Positions 46,060 to 54,842 of a stretch of 64,000 bases of DNA are shown here, piece after piece (within the stretch, counting starts at the first letter, position 1; every line of letters starts with the position of its first letter). Under the pieces are notes generated by a model that saw only the letters and a list, made by a program, of their open reading frames with translations, made no database searches and was not told the DNA's origin. The stretch is from Streptomyces sp. CB02366 (GTDB lineage: Bacteria > Actinomycetota > Actinomycetes > Streptomycetales > Streptomycetaceae): NCBI RefSeq assembly GCF_001905905.1, contig NZ_LIVT01000007.1, positions 124,001-188,000 of the forward strand, read 5' to 3'. Position numbers and translations under genes: made by a program.

Positions 46060-46311
46060 TCACCCGGCGACCAGATGGTCGGCCAGTCCCGCCTTGACGC
46101 CGCGGACGAACGCCGCGATCTCCTCCGCTGCGTAGATCAGCGCCGGCCCGGCCGGATCGGTCGACTGCCGGAAGGCGACGCGGCCGTCGGTGAGTTGTTT
46201 CGTCTCGACGCACTGGCCGCCGTTGGGCCCGCTCCAGGGGCGTTCCCAGCCCTGTTCCCCGAGGTCGGTGGCCGGCATGCCGTTGTAGACGCTCTTGCCG
46301 TCGGCCGTCAT
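46060..46311 (-). CDS. DUF397 small protein
   Basis: 83 residues with the DUF397 core WERPWSGPNGGQCVETKQLTDGRVAFRQSTDPAGPALIY shortened here to its parts: WSGPNGGQCVE and RQSTDPAGP. Its ATG overlaps the stop of the upstream XRE regulator by 4 bases (46308-46311). In WhiJ-type systems the DUF397 protein relieves or tunes the DNA-binding partner, possibly in response to development. It is probably a cytoplasmic partner protein. Confidence 0.92.
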   Translation of the reverse strand: MTADGKSVYNGMPATDLGEQGWERPWSGPNGGQCVETKQLTDGRVAFRQSTDPAGPALIYAAEEIAAFVRGVKAGLADHLVAG

Positions 46312-47174
46312 GAGTACTCCTTGCGCATGCGGTTCAACAGCGCGGTGCTGTCCTCGGACGACGTCATCAACGCCATGCGGGTGTGCGCCTCCAGATGGGA
46401 GACCACGTCCTCGCGCTGGTCGAGGTAGACACCGGCGGACAGGAGTTCGCTGTAGACGATGTCGGGCAACTCCGGTTCCTCGAACCGGAAATACGTGAAC
46501 GGGGCGCACGCTCCGCTGTGCGCCCCGGCGGAGAAGGGCACGATGTCGATGCTGACGTGCGGGAGTTCGGAGACTTCGAGGAGCCGCTCGACCTGTTCGC
46601 GCATCATGTCCGGGCCGCCCACGGCCCGGTGCAGGACGGCCTCCTCCATGACCACCCACAAGGTGGGGGCGTCCGCGCGGTCCAGCAGGACCTGGCGGCG
46701 CAGGCGCAGCTCCACGCGGCGGGCCAGCTCCTCCTCGTCGCCGTTCGGCAATCCGCCGCGCAGCACGGCGCGGGCGTAGTCGGGGGTCTGCAACAGACCG
46801 GTGACGTACTGGGGTTCGTAGGTGCGCAGCGTCTTCGCGCCCGATTCCAGACTGACGTAGGCGGTGAACCAGTCCGGGACGGCGTCGCGGTAGGAGTGCC
46901 ACCAGCCGGGCTTGTTGGCCTGCTCGGCCAGTTCGACGAACTCGTCGATCTCCCGGCGCTCGGCTCCGTAGGTCTCCAGCAGCTTCTCGACGTAGAGGGG
47001 CTTCAGCGCGACTTCGGCCTTCTCCAGCCTGCGGATCGTCAGCGACTTCACGCGCAGTGCCCTCGCGGCGTCCTCCAGCGAGGTGCCGGCTCCCAGGCGC
47101 CTGTCCCGCAGCCGTCGGCCCAGGATCATGCGCAGGACCGTCGGCGCGCTGGTGCCGGAACGGGCTTCGCTCAC
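46308..47174 (-). CDS. XRE-family regulator with DUF5753 domain (WhiJ-like)
   Basis: 288 residues: an N-terminal helix-turn-helix (about 15-75; GTSLEDAARALRVKSLTIRRLEKAE), then the DUF5753 domain (about 90-280) with YRDAVPDWFTAYVSLESGAKTLRTYEPQYVTGLLQT. This matches the WhiJ class that represses sporulation or antibiotic genes in Streptomyces. Coupled to a downstream DUF397 gene and divergent from an ATP-binding protein, which reproduces the well-known trio. GTCAACAGC/TGAGGAG region gives the ribosome site for the ATG. Confidence 0.92.
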   Translation of the reverse strand: MSEARSGTSAPTVLRMILGRRLRDRRLGAGTSLEDAARALRVKSLTIRRLEKAEVALKPLYVEKLLETYGAERREIDEFVELAEQANKPGWWHSYRDAVPDWFTAYVSLESGAKTLRTYEPQYVTGLLQTPDYARAVLRGGLPNGDEEELARRVELRLRRQVLLDRADAPTLWVVMEEAVLHRAVGGPDMMREQVERLLEVSELPHVSIDIVPFSAGAHSGACAPFTYFRFEEPELPDIVYSELLSAGVYLDQREDVVSHLEAHTRMALMTSSEDSTALLNRMRKEYS

Positions 47175-47290
47175 GCCCTACCTCCTGAGGAGCCGTCAAC
47201 AGCGCCATTGTGGCATCGACTTGGTGGGGGCACCAGGTTGATACAGATGCTGCTGAAATTATCAGGGAGTCGGTTGCAGCATGAGTGTGA

Positions 47291-47313
47291 TCACGCGCAT
47301 AGTGGTCGCGTGA
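47291..47313. promoter_or_regulatory. Inverted repeat in the WhiJ-like divergent region
   Basis: TCACGCG (47291-47297) and CGCGTGA (47307-47313), 9-base spacer. It lies within the 317-base AT-richer gap (47175-47491) between the XRE and ATP-binding genes and is a candidate site for the XRE protein. A TTGATA...TATCAG pair with 16-base spacing at about 47237-47264 may be a rightward promoter. Confidence 0.42.
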
Positions 47314-47491
47314 GCGGTCACGTCATATCTCCGACGCAGGTTCCGGACCGGAGGGGACGCGCGATGCCGACGGCGTCGCCGACGCCCCGCCGCCGGGGGC
47401 CTGCACCGGCGCGCACCGCGCACCGATCGAGCGGCAGCCCTCATCCCCTCACCGCGCCCACCCCCCTGAACGGCGCTGGAAGGCGAAACCC

Positions 47492-47950
47492 GTGACTCTG
47501 TCCCCGTCCGCAGCACCGCCCTCTCTCCCCGCCTTAACCGGAGCCGTCCCGTCGCGGGAGCACTGGTTCGGCCTGCCCGCCCTGCGGACCAGCGTGAGAT
47601 CCGCCCGCGACACCGCGCGCGACCTGCTGCGCGCCTGGCGGTTGCCCGGCGACACCTGCTGCGACGCGGTACTGCTGATCTCCGAGCTGACCACCAACGC
47701 CGTGCTGCACACCGGCACGGGGCAGGTCCTGTGCGGCCTCACGCTGACCGGTGACGGGAAGCGCCTGCGTATCGAACTGCACGACGAGGACAGCGCCCCG
47801 GTCAGGCCGCCCGAGCGCGAGGCCGGCCCCGACGATGAGAGCGGGCGGGGACTGCTCCTGGTCAGGCAGCTCGCGGAGAGCTGGGGCTCCACCCGCTCCA
47901 CGAGAGCCGGGGGAAAGGTCGTCTGGGCGGAGCTGACGGCGCACCCGTGA
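47492..47950 (+). CDS. ATP-binding protein (anti-sigma-like HATPase), TTA codon present
   Basis: 152 residues with the GHKL ATPase fold of the RsbW/SpoIIAB type: DAVLLISELTTNAVLHTGTG holds the Asn box, and GRGLLLVRQLAESWG the G2 region. Such proteins act as anti-sigma or anti-sigma-antagonist partners. Codon 15 (47534-47536) is TTA, the rare Leu codon read by bldA tRNA, so its translation should be tied to development. It is divergent from the XRE-DUF397 pair, as in abaA/whiJ loci. GTG start after GGAAGGCGA. Confidence 0.88.
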   Translation: MTLSPSAAPPSLPALTGAVPSREHWFGLPALRTSVRSARDTARDLLRAWRLPGDTCCDAVLLISELTTNAVLHTGTGQVLCGLTLTGDGKRLRIELHDEDSAPVRPPEREAGPDDESGRGLLLVRQLAESWGSTRSTRAGGKVVWAELTAHP

Positions 47951-48014
47951 TGCCGTGTCCCCCCGCCCCGGCCGCGGAACGCTTCCCCCCGCCCCGGCCG
48001 CCGAAGGGGCGCCC

Positions 48015-48395
48015 ATGACCTCCCCGGGCGGCGGCGCGCCCCCCGTCGTGCTGTACGTGTGCGCCGACCGGGGCCCGGGAGCGCCCGGCGACGCGACGCG
48101 CCGTGCGGAGGCGGAGGGGTACGCGTTCGCCCGGGAGCGCGGACTGGCGATCGCCGAGGTCGTCACCGACGCCTACGGCGAACCCGACCCGGTCCGGCGC
48201 AGCGGGTGGCGGCGGGTGCGGCGGCTGGCCCGGGCGGGCCGCGTCACCGCCGTGCTCGTCCGCTGGCCCAGCGCCATCGCCCCGGAGTCCGCGTGCGAAC
48301 TCCGGCACCGCGAGGCGGCCTGGCTCCGCGACCACGGCGCGCCCGTGCGCTACACCTGGGCGCCGTTGTCCGCGCGGAGCGCCGAGGGGCGGTGA
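48015..48395 (+). CDS. Small resolvase-fold-like protein without catalytic Ser
   Basis: 126 residues. The layout follows the N-terminal domain of serine recombinases: VVLYVCADRGPG in place of the YxRVS catalytic loop, RSGWRRVRRLARAGRVTAVLVRWPSAIAP, then LRDHGAPVRYTW. The catalytic Ser is replaced and no DNA-binding domain follows, so it is not expected to cut DNA. Small proteins of this type occur in Streptomyces; a regulatory or structural role is possible. Same strand as the ATP-binding gene, 64 bases downstream. Confidence 0.6.
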   Translation: MTSPGGGAPPVVLYVCADRGPGAPGDATRRAEAEGYAFARERGLAIAEVVTDAYGEPDPVRRSGWRRVRRLARAGRVTAVLVRWPSAIAPESACELRHREAAWLRDHGAPVRYTWAPLSARSAEGR

Positions 48396-48461
48396 ACCGG
48401 CCCGGGGCGCCCCGCCCGCGGTCCACCGCTTGATCGTCCACGGGCGGGGTAGCGAAACGGT

Positions 48462-50429
48462 ATGACCACCGACAGAACACCGCCCGCACCCGGCGGACAC
48501 GTACCGCCGGAGCTGGACGTCAAGGCGCTGAGCGCGCTGCTGGACGGCGAGTACGCCGAGGTCCGCGACCTGGTCCGGACCAACCTGGCGGCCCATGCCG
48601 CGGTCCTCGACGAGGCCGAGGAACTCGACGTCGACGCCTTCCGTGAGCGGGTGCGCGACCATGTGGTCGCGATGGCGGCGACGGGGCAGACCGGCATGGG
48701 GTTTCCGGCCCGGTACGGCGGGGGCGGCGACGTCGGGGCCTCGATCGCCGCGTTCGAGACGCTCGCCCTCGGCGATCTGTCGGTGCTGGTGAAGGCCGGC
48801 GTGCAGTTCGGCCTCTTCGGCGGTGCGATCCTGCACCTGGGCACCGAACGCCATCACGAGGCCTATCTGCCCGACCTGATCACCGGGAAGCTGATGGGCT
48901 GCTTCGCGATGACCGAGACCGGGCACGGCTCCAACGTGCAGGCGCTCGGCACCGTCGCGCGCTACGACGCCGCCGCCCGGGAGTTCGTCATCACCACCGA
49001 GGGCGACCAGGCGCGCAAGGACTACATCGGCAACGCGGCCCGCCACGGCGAACTCGCCGTGGTGTTCGCCCAGTTGGAGGTGGACGGGAAGTCCGAGGGG
49101 GTCCACGCCTTCGTCGTGCCGATCCGGTCCGGCGGTGAACCCGCCCCGGGCGTCGGCATCGAGGACGACGGCCGCAAGATGGGCCTCAACGGCGTGGACA
49201 ACGGACGCCTCCGGTTCGACGGCGTGCGGGTGCCCCGCGAAGCGCTGCTCAACCGCTTCGCCGACGTCACCCCGGAAGGCGTCTACGAGAGCGCGATCGA
49301 CAACCCCCACCGCCGCTTCTTCACCATGCTCGGCACCCTGGTGCAGGGCCGGGTCAGCATCGGCGGCGCCGGAGTCGCCGTCTCCAAGGTCGCCCTCGCG
49401 ATCGCCACCGGGTACGGGCTGCGGCGGCGGCAGTTCGCCGCGGGCGCGGACGGGGAGGAGCAGCTGCTCCTCGACTACGGGCTGCACCAGCGCCGGCTGC
49501 TGCCGCTGATCGCGCGCACGTACGCGCTGCACTTCGCGCAGGACGTCGTACGCACCCGGCTGCACGACGTCTTCTCCGGCGCCGAGGACGACCCGCAGGC
49601 GCGCCGCCTGCTGGAGGCCCGGGCCGCCGGGACCAAGGCGCTCGCCACCTGGCACGCCACCCGAGTGGTCCAGGAGTGCCGGGAGGCGTGCGGCGGAGCG
49701 GGCTATCTGGCCGTCAACCGGTTCGCCGCGCTCAAGGCCGACAGCGACATCTTCACCACCTTCGAGGGCGACAACCACGTCCTGCTCCAGCTCGTCGCCA
49801 AGGGCCTGCTGACCCACTACGCCGACGAGTTCGAGGACCTGGACCAGCTCGGCATGATCCGCCACGTCACCGGCCTCGCCGTCGAGACGCTCATCGAGAA
49901 GACCTCGGCCCACAAGCTGCTGGAACGGGTGCGCGACCTGCTGCCCGGCGGTGACGAGTGGGACCGGGAGGCCGGTCTGCTCGACCCGGAGTACCAGCTC
50001 GCGATGGTCCGCTACCGCGAGGAGCACATGCTCGCCGGGGTGGCCCGCAGGCTCAAGCGCGGCATCGACCAGAAGCGCGACCCCGGCGCCGTCTTCTCGC
50101 AGGTGCAGGACCACGTCATCGCCCTCGCCCACGCCCATATGGAGCGGCTGGTGCTGGAGGCGTTCGTCGACAAGGTCCGCACGCTGCCCGAGAGCGGCGA
50201 GAAGGCGGCGCTGGGCCTGCTGTGCGACCTGTTCGCCCTGACGACGATCGAGGCGGACCGGGCGTGGTTCATGGAGCACGGCCGGCTGACCGTCCAGCGG
50301 TCCAAGGCGATCACCCGTGAGGTGAACGACCTCTGCCGCAGGATCCGGCCGCTGGCGGGCGGCCTCGTCGACGCCTGGAACATCCCCGCCGCGATGCTGC
50401 GCGCCCCGGACCTGCTGGGCGGAGCCTGA
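48462..50429 (+). CDS. Acyl-CoA dehydrogenase/oxidase family protein
   Basis: 655 residues, larger than plain acyl-CoA dehydrogenases and close to the acyl-CoA oxidase size. Flavin and substrate contacts: CFAMTETGHGSNVQALGTVARYD, GDQARKDYIGNAA, HAFVVPIR, and ACGGAGYLAVNRFAALKADSDIFTTFEGDN with the catalytic-loop Glu (FEGDN). It should oxidise acyl-CoA to the 2-enoyl form in fatty-acid breakdown. The C-terminal 170 residues correspond to the ACOX C-terminal domain. Start ATG is weakly supported (GGTAGCGAAACGGT upstream). Confidence 0.88.
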   Translation: MTTDRTPPAPGGHVPPELDVKALSALLDGEYAEVRDLVRTNLAAHAAVLDEAEELDVDAFRERVRDHVVAMAATGQTGMGFPARYGGGGDVGASIAAFETLALGDLSVLVKAGVQFGLFGGAILHLGTERHHEAYLPDLITGKLMGCFAMTETGHGSNVQALGTVARYDAAAREFVITTEGDQARKDYIGNAARHGELAVVFAQLEVDGKSEGVHAFVVPIRSGGEPAPGVGIEDDGRKMGLNGVDNGRLRFDGVRVPREALLNRFADVTPEGVYESAIDNPHRRFFTMLGTLVQGRVSIGGAGVAVSKVALAIATGYGLRRRQFAAGADGEEQLLLDYGLHQRRLLPLIARTYALHFAQDVVRTRLHDVFSGAEDDPQARRLLEARAAGTKALATWHATRVVQECREACGGAGYLAVNRFAALKADSDIFTTFEGDNHVLLQLVAKGLLTHYADEFEDLDQLGMIRHVTGLAVETLIEKTSAHKLLERVRDLLPGGDEWDREAGLLDPEYQLAMVRYREEHMLAGVARRLKRGIDQKRDPGAVFSQVQDHVIALAHAHMERLVLEAFVDKVRTLPESGEKAALGLLCDLFALTTIEADRAWFMEHGRLTVQRSKAITREVNDLCRRIRPLAGGLVDAWNIPAAMLRAPDLLGGA

Positions 50430-50436
50430 ACGCGGT

Positions 50437-50494
50437 GGCGGCCGCGCCCCCGGCCCGGTTCGCCGGGAGGGCCGGGGCCGGGGGCGCGGCCGCC
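50437..50494. terminator. Large bidirectional hairpin between convergent genes
   Basis: A 19-bp perfect stem (50437-50455 with 50476-50494, 20-base loop) lies between the acyl-CoA dehydrogenase stop and the TetR stop. Confidence 0.8.
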
Positions 50495-50528
50495 GCCGTG
50501 CGGCGGGACGTCCGCGCCGCCCGCCGGG

Positions 50529-51128
50529 TCACTGCCGCGACATCGCCGTGAGGACCAGCTCCACGCAGTGCGCCTCCAGCCGCTCGCGCGGTACGTCGAG
50601 GGTGCCGCGCAGCCACCCCGCGAAGAGGCTCGCCAGCCCGCCGACCAGGGCGTGGGCGGCCATCCGGCGGTCGGCCTCGTCCACCGTCCCCGGCAGCTGG
50701 CCGCCGACGAGTTCGGTGAAGACCGCCATGAGGCGGTGGCCGCGGGCCCCGAGAGCGGGGTCGGCGAACGGCTCCAGGAGCAGCAGGCGGCCCTTGTGCG
50801 GGGCGTCCAGGACCAGGGCGACGAACGCGGAGACGGCGGCGCGGGCCCGGACGCCGGCCTGCGGGGCACTGAGCGCCACCGCCTCCTCCAGAGCGCTTCT
50901 GGCCTCGTCGGCCACCCGCTCGAAGGCGGCGAGGAGGAGATCGTCGCGACCGCCGAAGCTCTCGTAGAAGTAGCGGTCGGTCAGCCGTGCCCCACGGCAG
51001 ACGGACCGGACCGTGACGGCCGCGGCCCCCTCCTCGCCGGCCAGCCGCTCGGCGACGTCCAGGAGGGCCTGCCGACGGGCGGCGCGGCGATCGGCGAGCG
51101 TGGTGCCGCCCCAGCTCCGTTCCGTCAA
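50529..51128 (-). CDS. TetR-family transcriptional regulator
   Basis: 199 residues from a TTG that follows a GGGGGAACGGGAG stretch; no ATG or GTG in frame gives a complete DNA-binding domain. The helix-turn-helix reads GAAAVTVRSVCRGARLTDRYFYESFGGRDDLL. The ligand domain is Leu/Ala-rich. The divergent neighbour is an MpaB-family oxygenase and two GACANNTGTC sites lie between, so autoregulation and control of that oxygenase are likely. TTG starts are rare and lower the certainty of the exact beginning. Confidence 0.85.
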   Translation of the reverse strand: MTERSWGGTTLADRRAARRQALLDVAERLAGEEGAAAVTVRSVCRGARLTDRYFYESFGGRDDLLLAAFERVADEARSALEEAVALSAPQAGVRARAAVSAFVALVLDAPHKGRLLLLEPFADPALGARGHRLMAVFTELVGGQLPGTVDEADRRMAAHALVGGLASLFAGWLRGTLDVPRERLEAHCVELVLTAMSRQ

Positions 51129-51163
51129 CTCCCGTTCCCCCGTATCGCGTTGAAGCAATTGAC

Positions 51164-51201
51164 GACACCTGTCCGCACATTCTAACCTGATGACAGGTGT
51201 C
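51164..51201. promoter_or_regulatory. Two candidate TetR operators
   Basis: GACACCTGTC (51164-51173) and GACAGGTGTC (51192-51201) are each near-palindromic (GACA-NN-TGTC) and are exact inverted copies of each other, centred 28 bp apart. They lie 36 bases upstream of the TetR start and 133 bases upstream of the oxygenase gene. Confidence 0.7.
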
Positions 51202-51333
51202 CTCAGATTGCTCTCGTCGCAACCGCGCGGGACGCCTTCCCGAGCACCGCCACGCACAGCGCCGCGAACCGTGTCCTGAACAGCTCCGCCCGCGGAGCGC
51301 CCCGCACCGCAACCCCAGCCAGCGGAGGTACAC

Positions 51334-52308
51334 GTGACACCGTCAGCCCCCGGACCGGAACAGACCGGCCCGAGAACCCCCGAACCCCTCGGCCCCGACT
51401 CCCTCACCTGGCGCTGGTTCGGCGACTGGAGAGGACTGCTGCTCGCCCCCTGGGCCGGATCGATGCAGAACATGCACCCCGGACTGGGCGCGGCCGTCGC
51501 CGAGCACTCGCGCTTCTTCGAGGAGCGCTGGGAGCGCCTCTTCCGCTCGCTGTACCCGATCGGGGGAGTCGTCTACGACGGCCCGCTCGCCGCCCGGACC
51601 GCCCGCGAGGTGCGCGGCTACCACGCCTCGATCAGCGGGGTCGACGCACGGGGCCGCCCGTACCACGCGCTGGACCCGGACACGTTCTACTGGGCCCACG
51701 CCACCTTCTTCATGCTGACCGTGCAGGTCGCCGAGCGCTTCGGCGGCGGCCTCACCGAGGCGCAGCGGCACACGCTCTTCGACGAGCACGTCCGCTGGTA
51801 CGCGCTCTACGGCCTCTCGATGAAGCCCGTACCCGGCGGCTGGGAGGAGTTCCAGGCGTACTGGGACCGCATGTGCGCCGACGTCCTGGAGGACAACCGG
51901 CCCACCCGGGACGTCCTGGACATGCGCCGGATCGCCCGGCCGCCCCTCCTGCGCCTGCTGCCGCCGCCCCTCTGGGCCCTCCTCCGCGTCCCGCTCGTCC
52001 GCTCGACGCGGTGGCTCACGGTCGGCCTGTACCCGCAGACGGTCCGGGACCGCCTCGGCCTGCGCTGGACGCCCCGCGACGAACGGCTGCTGCGACTGGT
52101 GGGCGGCCTCGTCCACCACGCCTGGAGGCACGTCCCCGAGCGGTACCGCTTCCACCCGCGCGCCCGCGCCGGATGGGACCGCGAGCGGGGCCGGCCGGCG
52201 GAGGTCCCGGTGGAGACGCCCGCCCGGAACCTCCCGCCCGAGGAGCGGCGGGGCCTTCCCCAGCACTACGTGCCGGTGGCGCACCGGACCGGGCGGCCAC
52301 CGCGCTGA
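51334..52308 (+). CDS. MpaB-family oxygenase (DUF2236)
   Basis: 324 residues of the DUF2236/MpaB group: WFGDWRGLLLAPWAGSMQNMHPGLGAAVAEHS at the start, DPDTFYWAHATFFMLTVQVAE with a conserved His, and LYGLSMKPVPGGWEEFQAYWD. Members include haem- and latex-cleaving-like oxygenases and the mycophenolate pathway enzyme MpaB. The substrate is unknown. GTG start after AGCGGAGG. Divergent from TetR, probably repressed by it. Confidence 0.88.
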   Translation: MTPSAPGPEQTGPRTPEPLGPDSLTWRWFGDWRGLLLAPWAGSMQNMHPGLGAAVAEHSRFFEERWERLFRSLYPIGGVVYDGPLAARTAREVRGYHASISGVDARGRPYHALDPDTFYWAHATFFMLTVQVAERFGGGLTEAQRHTLFDEHVRWYALYGLSMKPVPGGWEEFQAYWDRMCADVLEDNRPTRDVLDMRRIARPPLLRLLPPPLWALLRVPLVRSTRWLTVGLYPQTVRDRLGLRWTPRDERLLRLVGGLVHHAWRHVPERYRFHPRARAGWDRERGRPAEVPVETPARNLPPEERRGLPQHYVPVAHRTGRPPR

Positions 52309-52432
52309 CCGAAGCCGCCCGCGCAGCCGAGGGGGGCCGCCGTTCTCCGGCGCGGGCTGTCCCTCCCCGCCCGGTGCCGCCACCCGCTTCGCCCGGCCGT
52401 ACCGCCCTGCGACTAGTTTGTGTGCAGGACGG

Positions 52433-54778
52433 ATGAGCGGGCCCGATGCGGCGGAGACGCACGGGGGACGGGAGGTGGGGAGCGTGTCGCTGCGCGGAGG
52501 TGATCCGGCCGAGATCGGCGGCTATCCGCTGGAGGAACGGCTCGGCTCGGGCGGCATGGGCACGGTCTTCCTGGCCCGTACCAGTTCGGGGCGGCCCGTC
52601 GCGATCAAGCTGATCCATCAGCACTTCGCGGGGGACGACGAGTTCCGCATCCGGTTCCGGCAGGAGGTGGCGGCCGCGAGACGGGTGAGCGGCGCGTTCA
52701 CCGCGGCCGTGGTCGACGCCGCTCCCGAGGCGGAGCAGCCGTGGATGGCGACGACGTACATCGAGGGGCCCACGCTCGCCCAGCGCATCGCCGAGGGGGG
52801 CCCGCTCGGCGGAGCGGAGCTGCGGAGGCTGGCCATCGGGCTGGCGGAGGCGCTGCGCGACATCCACCGGGTGGGCGTCGTCCACCGCGACCTGAAGCCC
52901 TCGAACGTCGTGCTCTCGCCCGAGGGCCCCCGGGTCATCGACTTCGGCATCTCGCGCGCGGCGGACCAGGAGACGCTCACGATGACCGGGCGGGTCATCG
53001 GCACGCCGCCCTTCATGTCGCCCGAGCAGTTGCGGGCCCCGCGCGGGGTGGGACCGCGTTCTGACGTCTTCTCGCTGGGGACGCTGCTGGTGTACGCCGC
53101 GACGGGCCGCGGGCCCTTCGACGCGGACAGCCCCTACATGACCGCGTACCAGGTGGTGCACGAGGAGCCGTCGCTGGACGCCGTGCCGCCGGCCCTGCGA
53201 GCGGTCGTCGAGCCGTGCCTGGGCAAGGAGCCCGAGGGGCGCCCCTCGGCCGATGAACTCCTGGTGCTGTTGAGGGACCTGCCGGCGGACGGACTCGGCG
53301 GGGCCGACCCGGCTTCCGGGGGGCCGGGAGCGGGCCGCACCCGCGACGTGATCACCCAGCACCATCTGGCGACCCCGGCCACCCCCTCGCCCGCCACCGC
53401 GCCGGCGGCCGCCTTGAAGCCCTCCGATCCGGCGCCCGCCGCCCCGGCCTCCGCGCCCCCGGCGCCCTCCGAGGCGGGGAGCACCGGCGCGTCGGTCGGC
53501 GGCCGTCTGCGGAGCCGGTGGCGGCCCGTCCTCGCGGCGGCGGTCGCGGTGGCGGCGATCGGCGGGGGAGTGGCCGCGCTGACCACGGGCGGCGGAGACC
53601 GGGACGGCGGCGGGGACCCCGGCCCCGCGGTGCCGGGCGGCGCCCTCCCGGCCGGCTTCGAGCCGTGGCGTACGACCGTGCTCGGCGGCCGCGAGGACAT
53701 TCCCGACGAGCTGCGCTGCGTCACCCGCGCGGAGGCGCTGTTCTGCGGGGGCGGCGGTGTCGTCGCGAGCCGTGTGGACCCCGGGGACGGAACGCAGGTG
53801 TGGACGGTGAAGAGCCCGGGCGTCCCCACCCAGGGCATGCACCTGGTGGGCGCCACCGACGACACCGTGGTCGGCTACCGCATCGCCGACCAGGACGCCC
53901 CGCAGGGACCGCCGGAGGAGGTGGTGGCACTCGACGCGGACAGCGGCGAGGAGCTGTGGTCCACGCCCTCCGGCGCCCAGTCCACGGCCGTCACCGGCCG
54001 GACCCGGGACGCCGTCGTGGCCGGTTCCGCCGTGGTGACGGTCGACCCCTCCAACTCCCGCTTCGAGGCCCGGGACGCCCGCGGCGGAAAGGTCGCCTGG
54101 ACGGCGCCGTTCCCCGGGGGCACGCAGTGCGCTCCCGTCGCCGAGGGCACGCGGCTCCTCGCGATGTGCGCGACCGACGCCGAGGTGGACGGCCTCGGAC
54201 CGCGCCGCCCCACCCTGCGCACGCTCGACCCCGGCTCCGGGGAGCTGGGCGCGGCCGTCGAGGTCGAGGGGCCCGTCGAACCGGTGGGCGAAGCCGGAGG
54301 CTCCCTCGTCCTCCTCTCCCCGCACTACGAGGGGACCGCGCGCACCGGGTACGACGGACTGGCCCGGTTCGACCCGGCCTCGGGGAAGGTGACGTACTCC
54401 CGGCTCGACGAGGTGTACGACGGCACCCCCGGCATGGCGGACGGCACCGTCTACCTGAGCGGGCGGACCGGTCTCGTCACGGCGTTCGACTCCGCGACCG
54501 GACGGAAGAAGTGGGTGCGGCAGACGGGCGTGGAAGGCGCGTCGGGGCCCGCCGCGGGGGACGGCGCGGTGTACTTCAGCTCGGCGACCGGCCGGGTGGT
54601 CGCGCTGTCGCCGAACGACGGGAAGACGCTGTGGGCGACGGACCCGCAGGCCGACGGGCTCACGGGCCAGGAGGGAGCGAGCCCGCGCGTGACCGTGGCG
54701 GGACGCGCGGTGTTCGTGGCCGCCGCCGAGAACACCCTCTTCGCCTTCGACGCGGGGAATCCGCCGAGGCCGCGCTGA
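52433..54778 (+). CDS. Receptor-type Ser/Thr protein kinase with PQQ-like beta-propeller
   Basis: 781 residues. Kinase domain at about 30-285: Gly loop LGSGGMGTVFLA, Lys59 (VAIKLI), catalytic HRDLKPSN with Asp153, DFG at 170-172 and GTPPFMSPEQL. A Pro/Ala linker (about 300-360) leads to one membrane helix (PVLAAAVAVAAIGGGVAAL), then an outside PQQ/WD40-like propeller with repeated DPGSG, DSATGRKKW and NDGKTLW blades. It should sense an outside signal and phosphorylate cytoplasmic proteins. A GTG 51 bases later, behind GGAGGTGGGGAG, is an equally good start. Confidence 0.9.
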   Translation: MSGPDAAETHGGREVGSVSLRGGDPAEIGGYPLEERLGSGGMGTVFLARTSSGRPVAIKLIHQHFAGDDEFRIRFRQEVAAARRVSGAFTAAVVDAAPEAEQPWMATTYIEGPTLAQRIAEGGPLGGAELRRLAIGLAEALRDIHRVGVVHRDLKPSNVVLSPEGPRVIDFGISRAADQETLTMTGRVIGTPPFMSPEQLRAPRGVGPRSDVFSLGTLLVYAATGRGPFDADSPYMTAYQVVHEEPSLDAVPPALRAVVEPCLGKEPEGRPSADELLVLLRDLPADGLGGADPASGGPGAGRTRDVITQHHLATPATPSPATAPAAALKPSDPAPAAPASAPPAPSEAGSTGASVGGRLRSRWRPVLAAAVAVAAIGGGVAALTTGGGDRDGGGDPGPAVPGGALPAGFEPWRTTVLGGREDIPDELRCVTRAEALFCGGGGVVASRVDPGDGTQVWTVKSPGVPTQGMHLVGATDDTVVGYRIADQDAPQGPPEEVVALDADSGEELWSTPSGAQSTAVTGRTRDAVVAGSAVVTVDPSNSRFEARDARGGKVAWTAPFPGGTQCAPVAEGTRLLAMCATDAEVDGLGPRRPTLRTLDPGSGELGAAVEVEGPVEPVGEAGGSLVLLSPHYEGTARTGYDGLARFDPASGKVTYSRLDEVYDGTPGMADGTVYLSGRTGLVTAFDSATGRKKWVRQTGVEGASGPAAGDGAVYFSSATGRVVALSPNDGKTLWATDPQADGLTGQEGASPRVTVAGRAVFVAAAENTLFAFDAGNPPRPR

Positions 54779-54842
54779 CCCGGCGGTCCCGCCGGGACCG
54801 GTGGAGCCCGTGATGCCGGTCCGCCCGCTGCCCGCGCCCCGC

